A stretch of DNA of 64,000 nucleotides from Phialocephala subalpina (GCA_900073065.1 FJOG01000012.1:109126-173125), one strand, 5' to 3'. Numbered from the stretch's first letter, positions 33,616-45,400 are shown. Translations and numbers: made by a program. Notes: generated from the sequence alone by a model not told the origin.

Positions 33616-34518
33616 TCAATCCTGACTTCCTCCTCCAGCATTGATATCCTCATGGAGGTCATGGCTACGTTGAGAAGCTCCAAATACCTGGGGTATGTGA
33701 CTCTCAAGAGCGATATTCAGAGCCTTGATCTTGCCTTCACCTACATGGCAGCCGGTGTCCCAGCCGAGAATTGAATGTAAGTTCGGGAATGATTCCACAT
33801 CGAGATATAAATAGTCCTTCAGCTTAACGACGTCATGAAAAGGTGGCTGCAGAGATCATGGGTTGGCGATCAGAAGGACAGACTTGACTTTCTCTAGTCC
33901 TGTCAAGCCAAGGGGTCGAGATGGTAAGCCGCCGCCGCGAAGCCATCGTTTTTCATATGGAATGAGGAGTGTGTCCGATTCAAAGTTGCAGTATATGTTT
34001 GATCCTTGCTCCCTACCGTGTCGTAACTCGGATACCCTAGAAGGCGGCCACATAGAGACATCAATGTCACAGTGGGTTGCCAACAAGCCACTCAATAGCT
34101 GCACTTCATGTCGAGATTCGGAACTTGTCGATAAAAGAGTGACAAATGGGTGTTCTTCTCACGGTACCAATGCACGGCTATATTGTAATATTCAAAGTCT
34201 CGGCGATGCCCTTTACAAGGAAATTTGGATTGAGAGCGGGAGGCTATAACCAAGCAGCGACAGGGAACCTTGAGTGGATATTCAAAAGGTACTTTTTGGG
34301 TGGTAGCAACACCTCTGAAGGGGATGCAAATATCCTGTGACATAGCATCTTCCTTTTGTATGATCCACGCGGCATTGGCTCATCTCGATAACGTGTGAAC
34401 CTTCATTGAAGTAGGCATGATGCCAAACTCGTAGTCGAATCTCGGGTGGAAGCTTCGGGAAGATGTGAAAGGTCGAGATATCCATTGTCGTTCCTTCTGG
34501 TGCAGTAATTGAAGGCAT
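33616..34518 (-). pseudogene. 2EXR-domain protein gene, broken
   Basis: The 5' end reads FHIFPKLPPEIRLRVWHHAY, the hallmark start of the fungal 2EXR domain (F..F..LP.E.R..IW). Further down in other frames come SSESRHEVQLL, then IYCNFESDTLLIP, GLEKVKSVLLIANP, an in-frame TGA (about 33856-33858), and continuing in the same frame SLQPPFHDVVKLKDYLYLD. So at least one frame change and one stop break the gene. An unrecognised intron could explain the frame change but not easily the TGA, since no suitable splice pair flanks it. 2EXR proteins are expanded, mostly uncharacterised fungal proteins. Confidence 0.6.
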
Positions 34519-34849
34519 TCGATGACTACTGGATCTTTATCCGAGTAACAAAAAACAAACGTAAAAGAATGAATGCAACGAATAAATATACAACGACCAA
34601 GATATACTACTCATTCAGACTATTTCTCAAAAAGAGGGCCGCATTTAGGGCAAGCCTGATTTCACTCGCATCTGGTACCACAAATGGCCCGAACAAAATT
34701 CAACAAAGTTAACAGGCACCATTAGAAGGGTCCCACTCGTCGAGCAGCAAAATAGTACGCGACAGCACCAAGTAATACAAGCCAAGCTAACTATACAGTA
34801 AGAAAACAGCGTGGATCGTGAATCATGACAGCACCTCAACCCTTAGGCC
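34519..34849. other. Intergenic, AT-rich
   Basis: No gene seen; upstream of the 2EXR remnant and downstream of the small membrane protein gene. Confidence 0.45.
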
Positions 34850-35519
34850 TCATAGTATCTTTGAAGGAGGCTTTCGATCCGGCCCGAAGAGTCCAAACAG
34901 GTAGGCGGTACGAACAGAAAATAAGCCAAGCTAAATCAATTAGCTAAAATCGTTCATTTCGTGAGTGAAAACACTCACCGTAACACCAATGTTTCCCCAT
35001 GTCAATGGATTCCATCCCGCAACGTTTACAAGTTTCTCATAGTCCATGACCCAGCATGTGACAGCCACATGTCCAATATCCGCAATCCACAGAGCAATAA
35101 CGTAGTTACGGACTACCTTTGGCTCTGTAGTTGTGTATAGAACGGCAATGCCAACCATTGCTAGGAGTAGATAGATGTTACCAAGTCTGAGCAGGGTCAG
35201 CTCCAAAATCTGAGACAACGAATCGGAAGATTTCAGGAAACCCAGCCCATCTGCAGCCCTTCAAAAGCAAACATAAACGATAGACCACTTACTGATATGC
35301 AACCATAGCTGTCTGGGCTGTGATAGGTTGAGTTGCGAAGCCAGGTATTTGTTCAGCCACAAACCATTCCGGCGAAACGAATGGGGCTACTGCTCCAGCA
35401 ATGCTATGAATACATCAATGTGGTGCTTGACCTAATAGGGAGATGTTCTAGACTCACAGTGACAGAGGCTCAAAGACGGTTATCACGAATTTTGGGACTG
35501 GGGGGAGTATGGACGTCAT
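34850..35519 (-). CDS. Small multi-pass membrane protein (DUF7704-like)
   Basis: Predicted 153 aa, four exons (35519-35458, 35403-35293, 35186-34979, 34930-34850), phases 2, 2 and 0. Four hydrophobic segments are visible: FVITVFEPLSLIAGAVAPFV, LGNIYLLLAMVGIAVLY, YVIALWIADIGHVAVTCWVM, and a C-terminal LFSVRTAYLFGLFG. Pattern and length fit the fungal family now called DUF7704, small integral membrane proteins of unknown role often found near secondary-metabolism genes. Here the neighbours are housekeeping genes. An upstream same-strand frame (35766 to 35470) overlaps the start and is probably 5' UTR. Confidence 0.8.
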
Positions 35520-35869
35520 AATGTTGCTTCTCGAGAGGTGACACGGACGATTTGGTTTGCTGTTGATAGGAGGATGTTGAGATCAGTGAACGAAGATATG
35601 CCTCCGTATTGAGACCAGGCTGTGCGTTTGATGAAAAGGGGGTGTTGCCCTTGATGCTCGAGACTCGATGAATAAATGTTAGTGTAGAGTTGTTGATCTG
35701 CGAGGCCAGAGTATCAGCCTCGCGTCGGCAATTCTTGAACTGGTGCTCTGTCATGGCGACCGACATTCAACAAACAAACACCAAAAGAGCTCCACATATG
35801 GGATGATTACCACGTACACTGTGTTCGCTCCCGCAAAGTCCTTCGCCATGTTCGAACATCTGCCATACT

Positions 35870-37756
35870 ATGAACAACACGATTGAGCCGCGTCTGATTG
35901 CTCTCCTTAATCAAGAACTTTACGGGGCGTCCCCATCTCTCGAGCTACCTCCTCTCCACGACCCCAATATATTGAAAGCATCCGGACGCCCTCTATTACT
36001 GGAGCCAGATGCCAGTAAACGAAATGGCAAGCCGACAGCGAATCCGCAACTAGCTTCGAAACATAGTTCCTTGCTCAATCCGCTCGATGACGACGAAAAG
36101 GCACATCAGGGGAAGAGATCTGTAGATGGAGGCGAAAGAGCCTTAGGTGTCTCGTCACCACAGTCTTTGCGCAAGATATTGGACGATGATACAGAACCTA
36201 CGGTCCCAGTATCTGGAAAGAAGAGACATGTGGCGGAGCCCAGCAAGGACGATTTTGTTCAGCTTCCTCAGCCGCCAAAGAAGCAGAAGACGGCCAAACA
36301 GGTGGTTCCGCCGATAATTATTGGGCTATTTGAGCCTCCACCACAAGCAACCTTGTTTCCACCTATTGCGTCGAGCTCTTTCCACGACAGCCATGGTAGA
36401 AATAGTCTCAATACGGTTCCACCAAAGGTCAAGGTAGCGAAGGAGACGGAGAATCCTGGACTTGATTCAACGAATAATACCGAGAAGGATGAACCACAAG
36501 AAAAGAAGTCAAAGAAGAGGAAACCCGCGCCGGGTAGGAAGAAGTGGACGGACGAAGAGACCGATACACTCTTGTTGGGAGTAGCGAAGCACGGAATTGG
36601 CTGCTGGACAGATATCATCAAAGACCCCAGTTTCTCATTCAATAACAGATCAGCACTTGATCTCAAGGATCGATTTCGAACATGTTGTCCGGATGAATTG
36701 CGAGGAGGGACGAAAGGGAAGGCAAAGATTACAACACAAAGATCAACATCGTCCTCAAAGACCAACACAGCGAAGTCTAGGTCCAGTCTCATGTCAGAAA
36801 ATATTCTCAGAGATGAGGAGGACTATATGGACTACAGCCTTCCGCATGGCAATTCAGCTTCTGCTAAGGGAGAGAAAAGTCGTGCCCATCGAAAGAAGAT
36901 GGAGGATCTAGCTCAGTTGGGAATTGTAGCTGAAGTTCCTTTCAGGCAGTCCGACAGGCGTGAGAGGCGGTCGTTTACCGTTGAGGAAGACGACGCCATA
37001 CTCGAAGGCTTTAACATGTACGGCTTTGCGTGGTCCCGAATACAGCGCGAACCAAAGCTCAACTTGCAAAACAGACAGCCCACCGATCTCAGAGACAGGT
37101 TTCGGAACAAGTTTCCTGACAAGTTTAAGAAAGTGGCCGAAGCAAAGAAGAAGCCTTCCGCGCCCGCTCGGCTGACTTCTGGACCCCAACAGTTCAATCC
37201 CAAGGGCAAAGACAATTCTGTGCTATGCGGACCCTCTTTTACTTCTCTGCTCCAGGGCCAAGAGAATGAAGGTCCTTTATTCGATGTGCCAGGCAAAGAG
37301 AATCTCATGGCATCGACTCAACAGCCGCTACTGCAGTCTTCTTCGAACAGGGAAGGTCTAAGGATCCAAGAGATCATCTCATCGGAACAAGAGCTTTCGA
37401 AAGCACTGCCTCTACAGCAATCAAACCCACTCTTTGGCTTCAAGGACAACTTCGTCAATTTCGGCGATCAGCCATCTATGGATTCGTCTGATTCCTTACC
37501 TTACTCTCAGTCATTTGACTGGAATTCCAATATTGCTGCTCCTTTTTACGGCAACTCTGGGGAGATGGATATCTCTCGCTTGCTTCTGGACGAGACGTGG
37601 CCTGAGATCCCTAGCTCTAGTGGAAAAGAGAAGCAAAGCTTCACGGATTTAAACAGCATCACGAACACTTCGTCTGCTGAGCCTGTCCATAACGTACCGT
37701 CCTTCCTCAACTTGTTGAATGATGTTGAAGATATTAATGATGGCCCGTTCGGATGA
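35870..37756 (+). CDS. Double-Myb telobox protein, Teb1-like
   Basis: Single exon, 628 aa. Two Myb/SANT domains lie in the middle: the first, RKKWTDEETDTLLLGVAKHG followed by CWTDIIKDP and ALDLKDRFRTCCP; the second, RRSFTVEEDDAILEGFNMYG, FAWSRIQREP and TDLRDRFRNKFPDKF. The DLKDRFR / DLRDRFR third helices correspond to the telobox (VDLKDKWRN) that reads telomere-like TTAGGG. Two teloboxes about 120 residues apart in one chain resemble S. pombe Teb1, which binds such repeats at promoters. The flanks are disordered, with a basic stretch KKSKKRKPAPGRKK before Myb 1. Likely a nuclear transcription factor for histone or ribosomal promoters (inference from the family). Confidence 0.9.
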   Translation: MNNTIEPRLIALLNQELYGASPSLELPPLHDPNILKASGRPLLLEPDASKRNGKPTANPQLASKHSSLLNPLDDDEKAHQGKRSVDGGERALGVSSPQSLRKILDDDTEPTVPVSGKKRHVAEPSKDDFVQLPQPPKKQKTAKQVVPPIIIGLFEPPPQATLFPPIASSSFHDSHGRNSLNTVPPKVKVAKETENPGLDSTNNTEKDEPQEKKSKKRKPAPGRKKWTDEETDTLLLGVAKHGIGCWTDIIKDPSFSFNNRSALDLKDRFRTCCPDELRGGTKGKAKITTQRSTSSSKTNTAKSRSSLMSENILRDEEDYMDYSLPHGNSASAKGEKSRAHRKKMEDLAQLGIVAEVPFRQSDRRERRSFTVEEDDAILEGFNMYGFAWSRIQREPKLNLQNRQPTDLRDRFRNKFPDKFKKVAEAKKKPSAPARLTSGPQQFNPKGKDNSVLCGPSFTSLLQGQENEGPLFDVPGKENLMASTQQPLLQSSSNREGLRIQEIISSEQELSKALPLQQSNPLFGFKDNFVNFGDQPSMDSSDSLPYSQSFDWNSNIAAPFYGNSGEMDISRLLLDETWPEIPSSSGKEKQSFTDLNSITNTSSAEPVHNVPSFLNLLNDVEDINDGPFG

Positions 37757-38674
37757 GGTGTAAGGACCAGCGGGGCCCACTTGTTGGTGAAGGATAACCA
37801 GTCATGATCCTTCTCGCTGTGCTACCTAGCAGAATAATGTAGAAACATCTATTTCCGAGGGCGAGTGATGAATGATTCAGACCACATCAGAACAGATCGA
37901 GGATCAACGCTTTCCTCTAATCAGCTGCCACCAGCCCACGATTCCCTCGGGGTTCGATCTACAGGGAGGCATTGTGGCTGACGACGTCGCTCTAGGCGCC
38001 GCAGCACAATTGAGGTGCTCGGTAGTATACCGATTGGTAATGTCGTGTGTAGCTCTTTTACTACCACGATAGTAATGTTGGATAGCATACTGTAGGAATG
38101 ATCAAGATATAGAGCATCAGAATTATCTACACCCCGGCTTCAACAGCTAAATTCACGTTGTGGCTAAACCTCAAATTATCTTAGGTTTATCATCTGTCTT
38201 CGTTGTTTTCTCTCTTGGTATTTCAAACCTCTCAGTTTTGCGGCTTTTGCCCCTTGGTCAATTTCGAACTGTTTCTGTCAAACCTAAAATATCTCCTTAC
38301 GCCCATTTTTCACTGACATTGAAGATTGGTGACCATGACAGCCCCGTCCCGTCTTTTACCTCCGTTTTAATCCCTACTTCTGCTCTGTCAGCTATCTGAG
38401 CGGCTTTGCTGCACTGCTAATAGCCCAGAAAGTAGCCTTTCGCAGACACATGGATCGTTCTTGTGCTGTAGCTGCTGAAAGAGTTAGCTTGCTGGAGCTC
38501 TAGCGGCAATTCTAGACATCGACAGATGGCCACCAGCGTGGCTATGATGGGAATATTTGGATCAATGCAAGAGTTAAATTCTCATCGTGGGCAAGATGCT
38601 GAATTTCTAGTACCAGCCATGTCTTCCGAAGACGACGTGCGATTATCACCCATCGCCACCTTTGTTCGATATCC
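37757..38674. other. Intergenic region
   Basis: Convergent 3' flanks of the Myb and methyltransferase genes. A 79-codon frame at 38160-38399 has no motif and is not called. Confidence 0.5.
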
Positions 38675-39382
38675 TTAAATCTTACTCTTCCTGGCTAGAA
38701 CCCACAAAAATGGAACCTCTCTACCATCCTCTGTGTCATTAATGACCATTTGGTCTAGTATGTCGAATCCAGCAGTTTTCATCATCTCCATATTGCCTCC
38801 CTCATCCCACGCACTCCAAAACATGCCGCCACCCAGCCAGTCGCTATTATAACTTCCCTCTCCACCAAACACCGCAAGGTTCACTAATAGGAGTCCCTCA
38901 TCTTTCAACCACCTCCGAATACTCTTCATAAGAATCCCTTGTTCCTCTCGAGGCAAATGAACGAGGGAGTAGAAGCCCACCACACCATCAAAACTCCCTT
39001 CCTTGAACTCTAGATTCATCATATCGTTTTTCAACAGCTTTGCTCCCGGAACATGTTTCTTTGCCAGCTCGAGCTGAGTAGCTGAGATATCAACACCTGT
39101 CACGGTCCCTTCAGAACAATGCCGGACGAGGAGTTGGGTGCAGGGTACGCCTGCTCCGCAGCCGAGTTCAAGGACGTTGGAGTTTGAGGATATCCGAGAG
39201 AGGAGTTTTTCAAGCCATAATGTTCGAGGCGAGGGGGTGGATGTTGTCCAGTCGAGATAGCGTTGTGCGATGGAATTATAGCTTTCTTCTACGAGAGATT
39301 TGGACGGATGTGGATGTGCTTGATGTGCAGATGAGGAAGCTTCAGCTTTCTTAGAAACGTCCATATTGTCTGGATCTGACAT
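38675..39382 (-). CDS. Class I SAM-dependent methyltransferase
   Basis: Single exon. From the ATG at 39382 (MSDPDNMDVSKKAEAS) it is 235 aa; an in-frame ATG at 39583 would add 67 residues of lower coding quality. Motif I is NVLELGCGAGVPCTQLL, motif II end VTGVDISATQLELAKKHVPG with the acidic ribose-binding Asp, then AKLLKNDMMNLEF and motif IV FDGVVGFYSLVHLPREEQGI. It fits the Methyltransf_25/11 type, ending FLWVLARKSKI. The initial VEESYNSIAQRYLDW helix is typical of such fungal small-molecule methyltransferases. Substrate unknown. Confidence 0.88.
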   Translation of the reverse strand: MSDPDNMDVSKKAEASSSAHQAHPHPSKSLVEESYNSIAQRYLDWTTSTPSPRTLWLEKLLSRISSNSNVLELGCGAGVPCTQLLVRHCSEGTVTGVDISATQLELAKKHVPGAKLLKNDMMNLEFKEGSFDGVVGFYSLVHLPREEQGILMKSIRRWLKDEGLLLVNLAVFGGEGSYNSDWLGGGMFWSAWDEGGNMEMMKTAGFDILDQMVINDTEDGREVPFLWVLARKSKI

Positions 39383-39920
39383 GCTTCTCGAGCTCGATGC
39401 AAAGTTGTGTCTGGGATACGTAATTTGGGTCAGAGTATTTTCAGTGTTCAGCCTAGAGACACCCCTTTTTCTAGCGACGATCATATGAGTCACGCCGGAA
39501 AGAGTTCTCTCACGTGTGTATCTCGTATTTTCCTCTCCCACACCCCTAGGAAGGTTCCGGATCAAATGGCAACTTTGCATCATCTGGTGTTTTACAGCAG
39601 CTCTCGAAACAGACGCTCATCACATGCAGCGCAAGCCACTTATATGCCCCCCCCCCCGACTCGAACGCATTGAAAGTCCGCTGAACCTTTGTCATAAAAC
39701 CATCATTCCATTCATTCATTCCTACCTAAGATGCCTCTAAATTATCATATAGAGCGCCAAATTGCGCCACCGCCTGAGAGTCGAATGAGTGCCGCCCTCC
39801 AATGCTCCTTGCAGATAAGTGCCTGGAAATGCCCTCCCATATATACAATAAATTCTGCGGTATGTTGCCAATTTGTTCTCGAAATTTCGCTCTAAATTGG
39901 ATTTGTTTCTGATATCGCAT
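39383..39920. other. Intergenic region with a poly-C run
   Basis: Contains a run of about 13 C (near 39645-39657). It holds the methyltransferase upstream region and the 3' flank of the WD40 gene. Confidence 0.5.
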
Positions 39921-42147
39921 CTAGTCATCAGTCCCCAGGTAACCCCTCAGAGCTCTCAAACTTCTCCTCGTGATTCTTGGCTCCGGAGGCATATAGAACT
40001 CCGGATCAACGTTCAATTTCTGGTCGACTCTCAGTCCCATTCCAGGTTCGGCCTCGTCGTCTTCTGCGCCATCGTTCCAGCTGTGAACTGTGCATGTGCC
40101 AGTTGACATGCCATAGCCATTCCAGGCAGAGGCAACAATCATTGGCGCATTAGGATGCCAGCTCGCATCTCTTACGCAAGTTCTCCATCTTGCGTTCATC
40201 ACGTCGTCATCGTCGTCGTTCCAGCCCATCATTTCAAAATGATGAGAACGAGGTCGTGAAGCTTTGGTAGCTTCGCAAACATCAACGGTTCCAGCGAGCG
40301 TGGCGTCCATATTCCAGATATAGACCTTACCATCTTCACTTCCAGAATACACATACCTCGAGTTGGTGCTAGCTGCTGGGGAGAAGTGACATCTGATCAA
40401 GGTCCTCAAAACACGATGGCCACGGAAGGTGACGAGTGAGTTGTCGTAAGGATCAGGGTACCAGTCGTCCTCGTCGTATTCGCCCCAGCGATAGTCGAAT
40501 CGGTTATCGTGGTTCACACGGCGTTGGCTTTTGATGTTGTCGAAGTCTCCTGACGCCATTACCATGCGGAGATCCCATAGCTTCATGCTTTGGTCTTTGC
40601 CATTGCTAAGTATATAACCTTTCTTTTGTCAATTTCAACTCTGGCGCTGGGGGGAGAACACTTACGGCCATCGCCCTTACTGTCGATATAAGTCAGACCT
40701 TCAATATGACCAACGAATGCTCCTGCGGCACGGCTGTCGCCCATACTTCTAATGTCCCATACTTTCAGAATAGTATCGTCGGAACCAGAGTAGAGGATAT
40801 GAGGGGAAGACTTGTCAGCAAAGCACACAGCATTGACATCTTCTTCATGGCCGAAGATTCTGTGCAACGGTGTACGAGACTCGATATCATAGACGACAAC
40901 CGAGCCACCAGTTGTTCCCGCCACCAGAGTTCGGCCATCACCAGAATATCGGATAGACCAGATGCCAAAAGATCCCCCGAACCTAGTCCGGAAGCCTGGC
41001 AGTGCCCGTCCGTTTCCAGGATCTTGAGATAGATCAAGTATATATGGATCGCCCTTGTCATTGGGATCTGTAGGAGCAAGGCAGACTTGACTTCGGATCG
41101 ATGTATATGCTAAATATTTGTTGTCTGGGCTCAATGATGCATCGGTAAGTGTCCATTGACCGCCTGGATAAAGAACAGTTTTATAATATCGCCATTTATA
41201 TGGATTCGAGGTATCGTACATTCGTACTTGATAGTCCTTGTTCACCGAGAAGAAGAAGTTTCCGTCGTCGGAGAATTGCCCGGAATATACTGGGCTATTA
41301 TAGTGGATGATCATGTCTGCATTGGAAGCAGGAATCATGCCCTGGGATAAAAGTGTCAGCGAAAGTACCGATATTATTCTGGGAAGTCGAATTCTACCTG
41401 GGCCATCAAACGATTGTTAAGTCTCTGCTTGGCCGGACTCTCGACTGCAAGCTCTCTATCCAATATCCTCATTGCCAATTTCTTCTTCTTCCCAATGTTG
41501 TGTTGATCGTTTGAGGTGACCGATTGGGCTTCGTTTGACCCAAAATCCCCCGAGTTCATTAACTCGGCACCTTTCTCACTTGGAACTTTCGGAAAGCGAT
41601 TCGGATCCAGCCGTTCCCTTCGTCTTCTCCTCGAGTAGAAACCGACATCTTCATCATCATCTTCCATGTCATCTTGTGTAAACCGGAAAAGTCTCCCAAG
41701 CTCAGAATGCTGTATCAATCTCAAGAGTCTTCTCTGGCGGGCGACTGCGAATTGAAGTATGAGCAATGTAGTTTGAAGAAAGTTGAAGGTATGCTGAAGC
41801 TCACGATGTTCAGCAGTCGGCGGATCTGCCACTGCGGTACCCCCTTCGGTCTCTTCTTCTTCTTCGATTTCGACTTCGACGATTTCACCGTACTCCGTTG
41901 TACCGTCTGTTGCCCCTCATTAGCTTTATGAGGGTATGAAAGATAGAGTACAGTATCGCAAACCTTCCTCTTCATCATCCTCGTCGTCTTCTGCCCACGC
42001 TCCTGGCATCAAATTCTCAATAAGCTCTTCTGTTCCAATGCTGTAGTCCTCGGATTCATCGTCATTAGAGGCACGGCCGGGTTCATAATCGCTCTCCGAG
42101 GTGGTCATCGTGAGATCATCCTGGAGATCTGGGTTATTGGAAGCCAT
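39921..42147 (-). CDS. WD40 protein, DCAF11/LEC14B-like
   Basis: Predicted 688 aa, four exons (42147-41964, 41906-41398, 41341-40666, 40618-39921), phases 1, 0 and 1. The N-terminal 200 residues are acidic (TEELIENLMPGAWAEDDEDD). After LGRLFRFTQDD comes a basic LAMRILDRELAVESPAKQRL segment and about seven WD repeats, for example GIWSIRYSGDGRTLVAGTTG, VCFADKSSPHILYSGSDDTI, LKVWDIRSMG, LSNGKDQSMKLWDLR and YVYSGSEDGKVYIWN. Two WDxR motifs (WDIRS, WDLRM) are the DDB1-docking signature of DCAF proteins. This architecture is that of DCAF11, a substrate receptor of CUL4-DDB1 ubiquitin ligases. The acidic WYPDPYD insert is also seen in this family. Confidence 0.92.
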
Positions 42148-43030
42148 GTTGCCAACTTGATAAAGATATATGCGCTACTCTCATACACTCTGCAATGCAC
42201 GAGTATGTTGGAGGAGCACAAGCAATGGTAGCACGACACAATTGTCTGTAATCAAGACAAGACGAAATACTGACGCATGGTGGAGATAACGCCTATCGCC
42301 GCAGGAGCTACAGTAGCTCCCGTCTTATCGATTACAGCAGTCATGTGACGATTTATCTTTCTCCGACGACGACCTCGGGCCGTGATGTCTTTTTCCTTTT
42401 CTGGCTTTTATTTACTTATTTATCTCATCTTTCCGTTTCCATGCAACGACGATTGTGGCAGTTGAAAAGCAGAGGAGGCAAGTGGCTACTGCCCACTCCT
42501 TTGGTCTGACTGATGGCTTGAGACCAGCAGCAGACCGCTTGACCACCAAGTTTCTTCTTCATATGTTCAAATCATCCAAGTGATAGCGATCTTTTAGCAT
42601 GGTAATGAGAGTTCCCAGTAGTTCTCTAAACCATATCAGCAAGCTGCTGCTCTATTTAGCTGCTCCTATTCTGCGAGAGAGTCTTACATGAACTCTTTTC
42701 ATGGTCACTGGTCTGCAAACAACAAACTTCCTCTGCTCCATTCTCTATTCAGAAAGGCCTCATCGCACTTGTAACACGAGAGAGCCAATGAACAAGGACG
42801 TACAAAACACTCGCCAGTCTCAATGAACTTCATGCTTACGTGAGATTAAAGTAGTACGTACACTTTGAATTGATCAGGCACCATTCAGCTCAAGTATCGT
42901 GTACACCCTGTCCTGTGTCATCACCGTTCAAGATTCTCGTAGACATATTTTTCAAGCACACTTGAGTTGCTGAAAGACCTGTTGAGCACTTTCTCGAATC
43001 TCGTTATTCACGTGACAGCGTTGAATAATC
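42148..43030. other. Divergent intergenic region
   Basis: Between the WD40 gene and the glutamine-synthetase-like pseudogene. No coding signal. Marks the border between the intact core and the decayed region. Confidence 0.5.
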
Positions 43031-44467
43031 ATGGGAAGTCCTAGGAATGGAAACTCGGTCGCGGAGGAAGTCAAAATGCTAGAAGCTTTTCTTGCAGGCA
43101 ATCCTGATGTCGAGTTTATTCGCTACCAATGGCTTGATTTTTCTAGCGTTCTGGCCGTTAGAGGTACGTCTGGGAAAGAGCACAGGAAAGTCTTTCAGGA
43201 GAGCTCGGCTCCCTGTGCTTCTTCGTTGTTCTGGCAGGCCTCATGCTGATTTCTCTACAGTACTGATAAACATTTTTGCAATGTCGCTCGTCAAGGAAGA
43301 ACTACAGTACCTCTAACGGCCCCTGGTTCAATCCTCACAGCTATTGTCATCGATCATGATATTCTTTGGGACAACCTTCGGATGAGACCTGCCAAACTAT
43401 GGCCTGACTGGCCAAGCGTAAGAGTCTGGCACTACTACCCAAATCATGCTCAGATCATGTGTTTTGTTGATGAGGGTGAAGAACTAGGAGGAGAGGGATT
43501 CCGAAGATGTCCGCGCAGTCGCCTCCTAGAACTTACCCAGGACGCCAATACGAAGCATAGGTTGGACTTCCTCATCGGGACGGAGATTGAGTTCTTCATT
43601 ATGCAGGACACGAAGAATGGCCCCCAGCAAGTGGATATGATACCCAATACCTACTCAGCGGCAAGTATGAATAACGACTACCTTTCCGTCGTTGAGGAGA
43701 TTGTTCGTAGTATCGCCAAGGCTGGGATTCCTGTTCGGCAATTCTATAGCGAAGGAGGACCCGGTGCATTCGAGATCTCGATGGAACCATTGCCCCCGCT
43801 CCAATCCGCAGACGCGTTGGTTTACAGCCAAGAAGCAATAAAGTGGATTTGTCGAAAGCACGGGTTACATGGAACCATGTTTCCTAAGCCATTTGAGAAA
43901 TTGACAGGTATTGGTTTGCACTACCACTTGTCAATGTTTCCAAATGACCAAGGAGATTCTTTTCTGGCTGGTTTGCTGGACCACTGGAAAGCATTGGCTG
44001 CTTTCTACTTGCCGAACTATGACAGTTATACTCGTGTCAAACCTGGAGCACAAGTTACATGGGGCTTTGAAAATAGGAGTGCTGCTATTCGAAAGATTCG
44101 AGACGATGGCCGCTGAGAGCTGAGAGCTATCGACGGTACAGCTAATCCACATCTTGTTATGCTTGGCGTCATCACTGCTGGGATGCTGGGCCTGAAAAGT
44201 AGGCAGGAATTGAACATGAAGGATTGCGATAAAACAATGGGTTTCAAGCCGCTTGATAAGAAAGAGTTGGAGGAATACGGCGTGATAGATACCATACCCA
44301 CGAGCCTGAAAGAAGCATTGCATGCGTTGAGGAATGACGAAGCGTTGGTGGATAAACTGAAGCCTGCGATTGTCGACAAGTATCTGACTCTGAAGGAAAA
44401 GGAGAACGAAACTTTCAGCAAACTGACTCTGTCCGAGAGGAAGCAGATTTCTATGCAGCTTTTCTGA
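43031..44467 (+). pseudogene. Glutamine synthetase-like (type I fold) gene with two lesions
   Basis: Exon 1 (43031 to about 43163) reads EFIRYQWLDFSSVLAVR, as in GS beta-grasp domains. After a GTACGT..ACAG intron, the expected frame HFCNVARQGRTTVPLTAPGS is reached only by correcting a one-base loss in the A run at about 43268. The frame then continues through GTEIEFFIM, EGGPGAFEISMEPLPPLQSA, HGLHGTMFPKPF, GIGLHYHLSMF, FLAGLLDHW and TWGFENRSAAIRKI, all GS catalytic-domain landmarks. An in-frame TGA at 44114-44116 follows, after which the same frame goes on ELRAIDGTANPHLVMLGVI. The family has an aromatic residue, often Trp, before E-[FL]-R, so TGG to TGA is likely. Related active enzymes are gamma-glutamyl ligases such as FluG-type proteins. 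This copy is unlikely to be functional. Confidence 0.85.
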
Positions 44468-44839
44468 TGGCTCGTGAAGGAGGGGAAATTCAGCGGTTTT
44501 GACATCGCAAGAAGGGTAGCTGTAGATACTCGGATATCTGAGGACGAGAAGAGATCCGAGATGGTTCGACGTCCTGCAATCTGGAGAGGGAGAATATGTG
44601 CCTCGTGATGTATATTTACGAGCAAGCCTGGAAGCAAATGAGAAGTTCAAGTCGAGGTTCTCAAAGTCCAAAAGTGCGGTTCATCGACCTTATGTACCCC
44701 CGCCTGCCCACTTCTGGACTAGTCTCGCTTAGCTATTTCACCAGGCCTCAGGAGGATCTTTCTTATTTCCTCACGCCCTTCTACACCTTTAGTATCATGA
44801 GATGGAGAACTTCTGCCTCCTCACTGTGAAACATCATTA

Positions 44840-45400
44840 TTATGGAAAATACACAGGTGGCAGTGCAACATCTCAGGACCGAAACCCCTCCACCTTCCAA
44901 AAAGCAACGGAAGGACGCGTCGAATGCCATTTTCTGGGAACTTGACTGCGACATGGCATTCATGGTCTGGCGAAGTGATGAATGCCACTGCGCATGATTT
45001 TCAACTGGTTGGTCTTTCAGGTGAGTAACTCTCCGTCAGCACTGGTCCGGAAAGCATCGTACCCTAAGCCTCGACGACTGATTCATCTGTCCTCATCCTC
45101 AAGCTCTCCGTTGTCAATGTGAATGGAAATGCAAGCTACGAGAGCGAGAATTTCTGGTTGCCAATTTACCTCAGCAATGCAACGATTGTGGATCCAGGAC
45201 TGAAGCTTGAGAAGACTGGGGATGTGGAATGGACTGTTGAAGCCACCACAGGAGTCGCAGCGTATCTGTGGATGACTGCTCCTAATGGAGTCATTAGGTA
45301 TTGGGATCAGAATTCTGTGTTCTTGGTGAAAGGCGGGAAGAGGAAGTTCAAGATTGTTGTACAGGCAGGTAGAGAGGATGAAGGTGGAAGGATGGTGTGA
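44840..45400 (+). pseudogene. GH2 beta-mannosidase-like C-terminal remnant
   Basis: Two fragments on the plus strand: GNLTATWHSWSGEVMNATAH (about 44936-45010) and, after a possible GTGAGT intron, SVVNVNGNASYESENFWLPI, VEWTVEATTGVAAYLWMTAP and DQNSVFLVKGGKRKFKI ending at a stop at 45400. The latter resembles the Ig-like C-terminal domain of fungal beta-mannosidase (GVAAW.WL...G..GYF..NGF.L..G). The splice phase does not fit between the fragments, and no catalytic (beta/alpha)8 barrel lies upstream, so most of the gene is missing. Family assignment is tentative. Confidence 0.45.

Noticed and set aside
35470..35766. 98-codon minus-strand frame upstream of the small membrane protein
   Set aside because: It overlaps the better-supported first exon of that gene in another frame and has no motif; probably 5' UTR.
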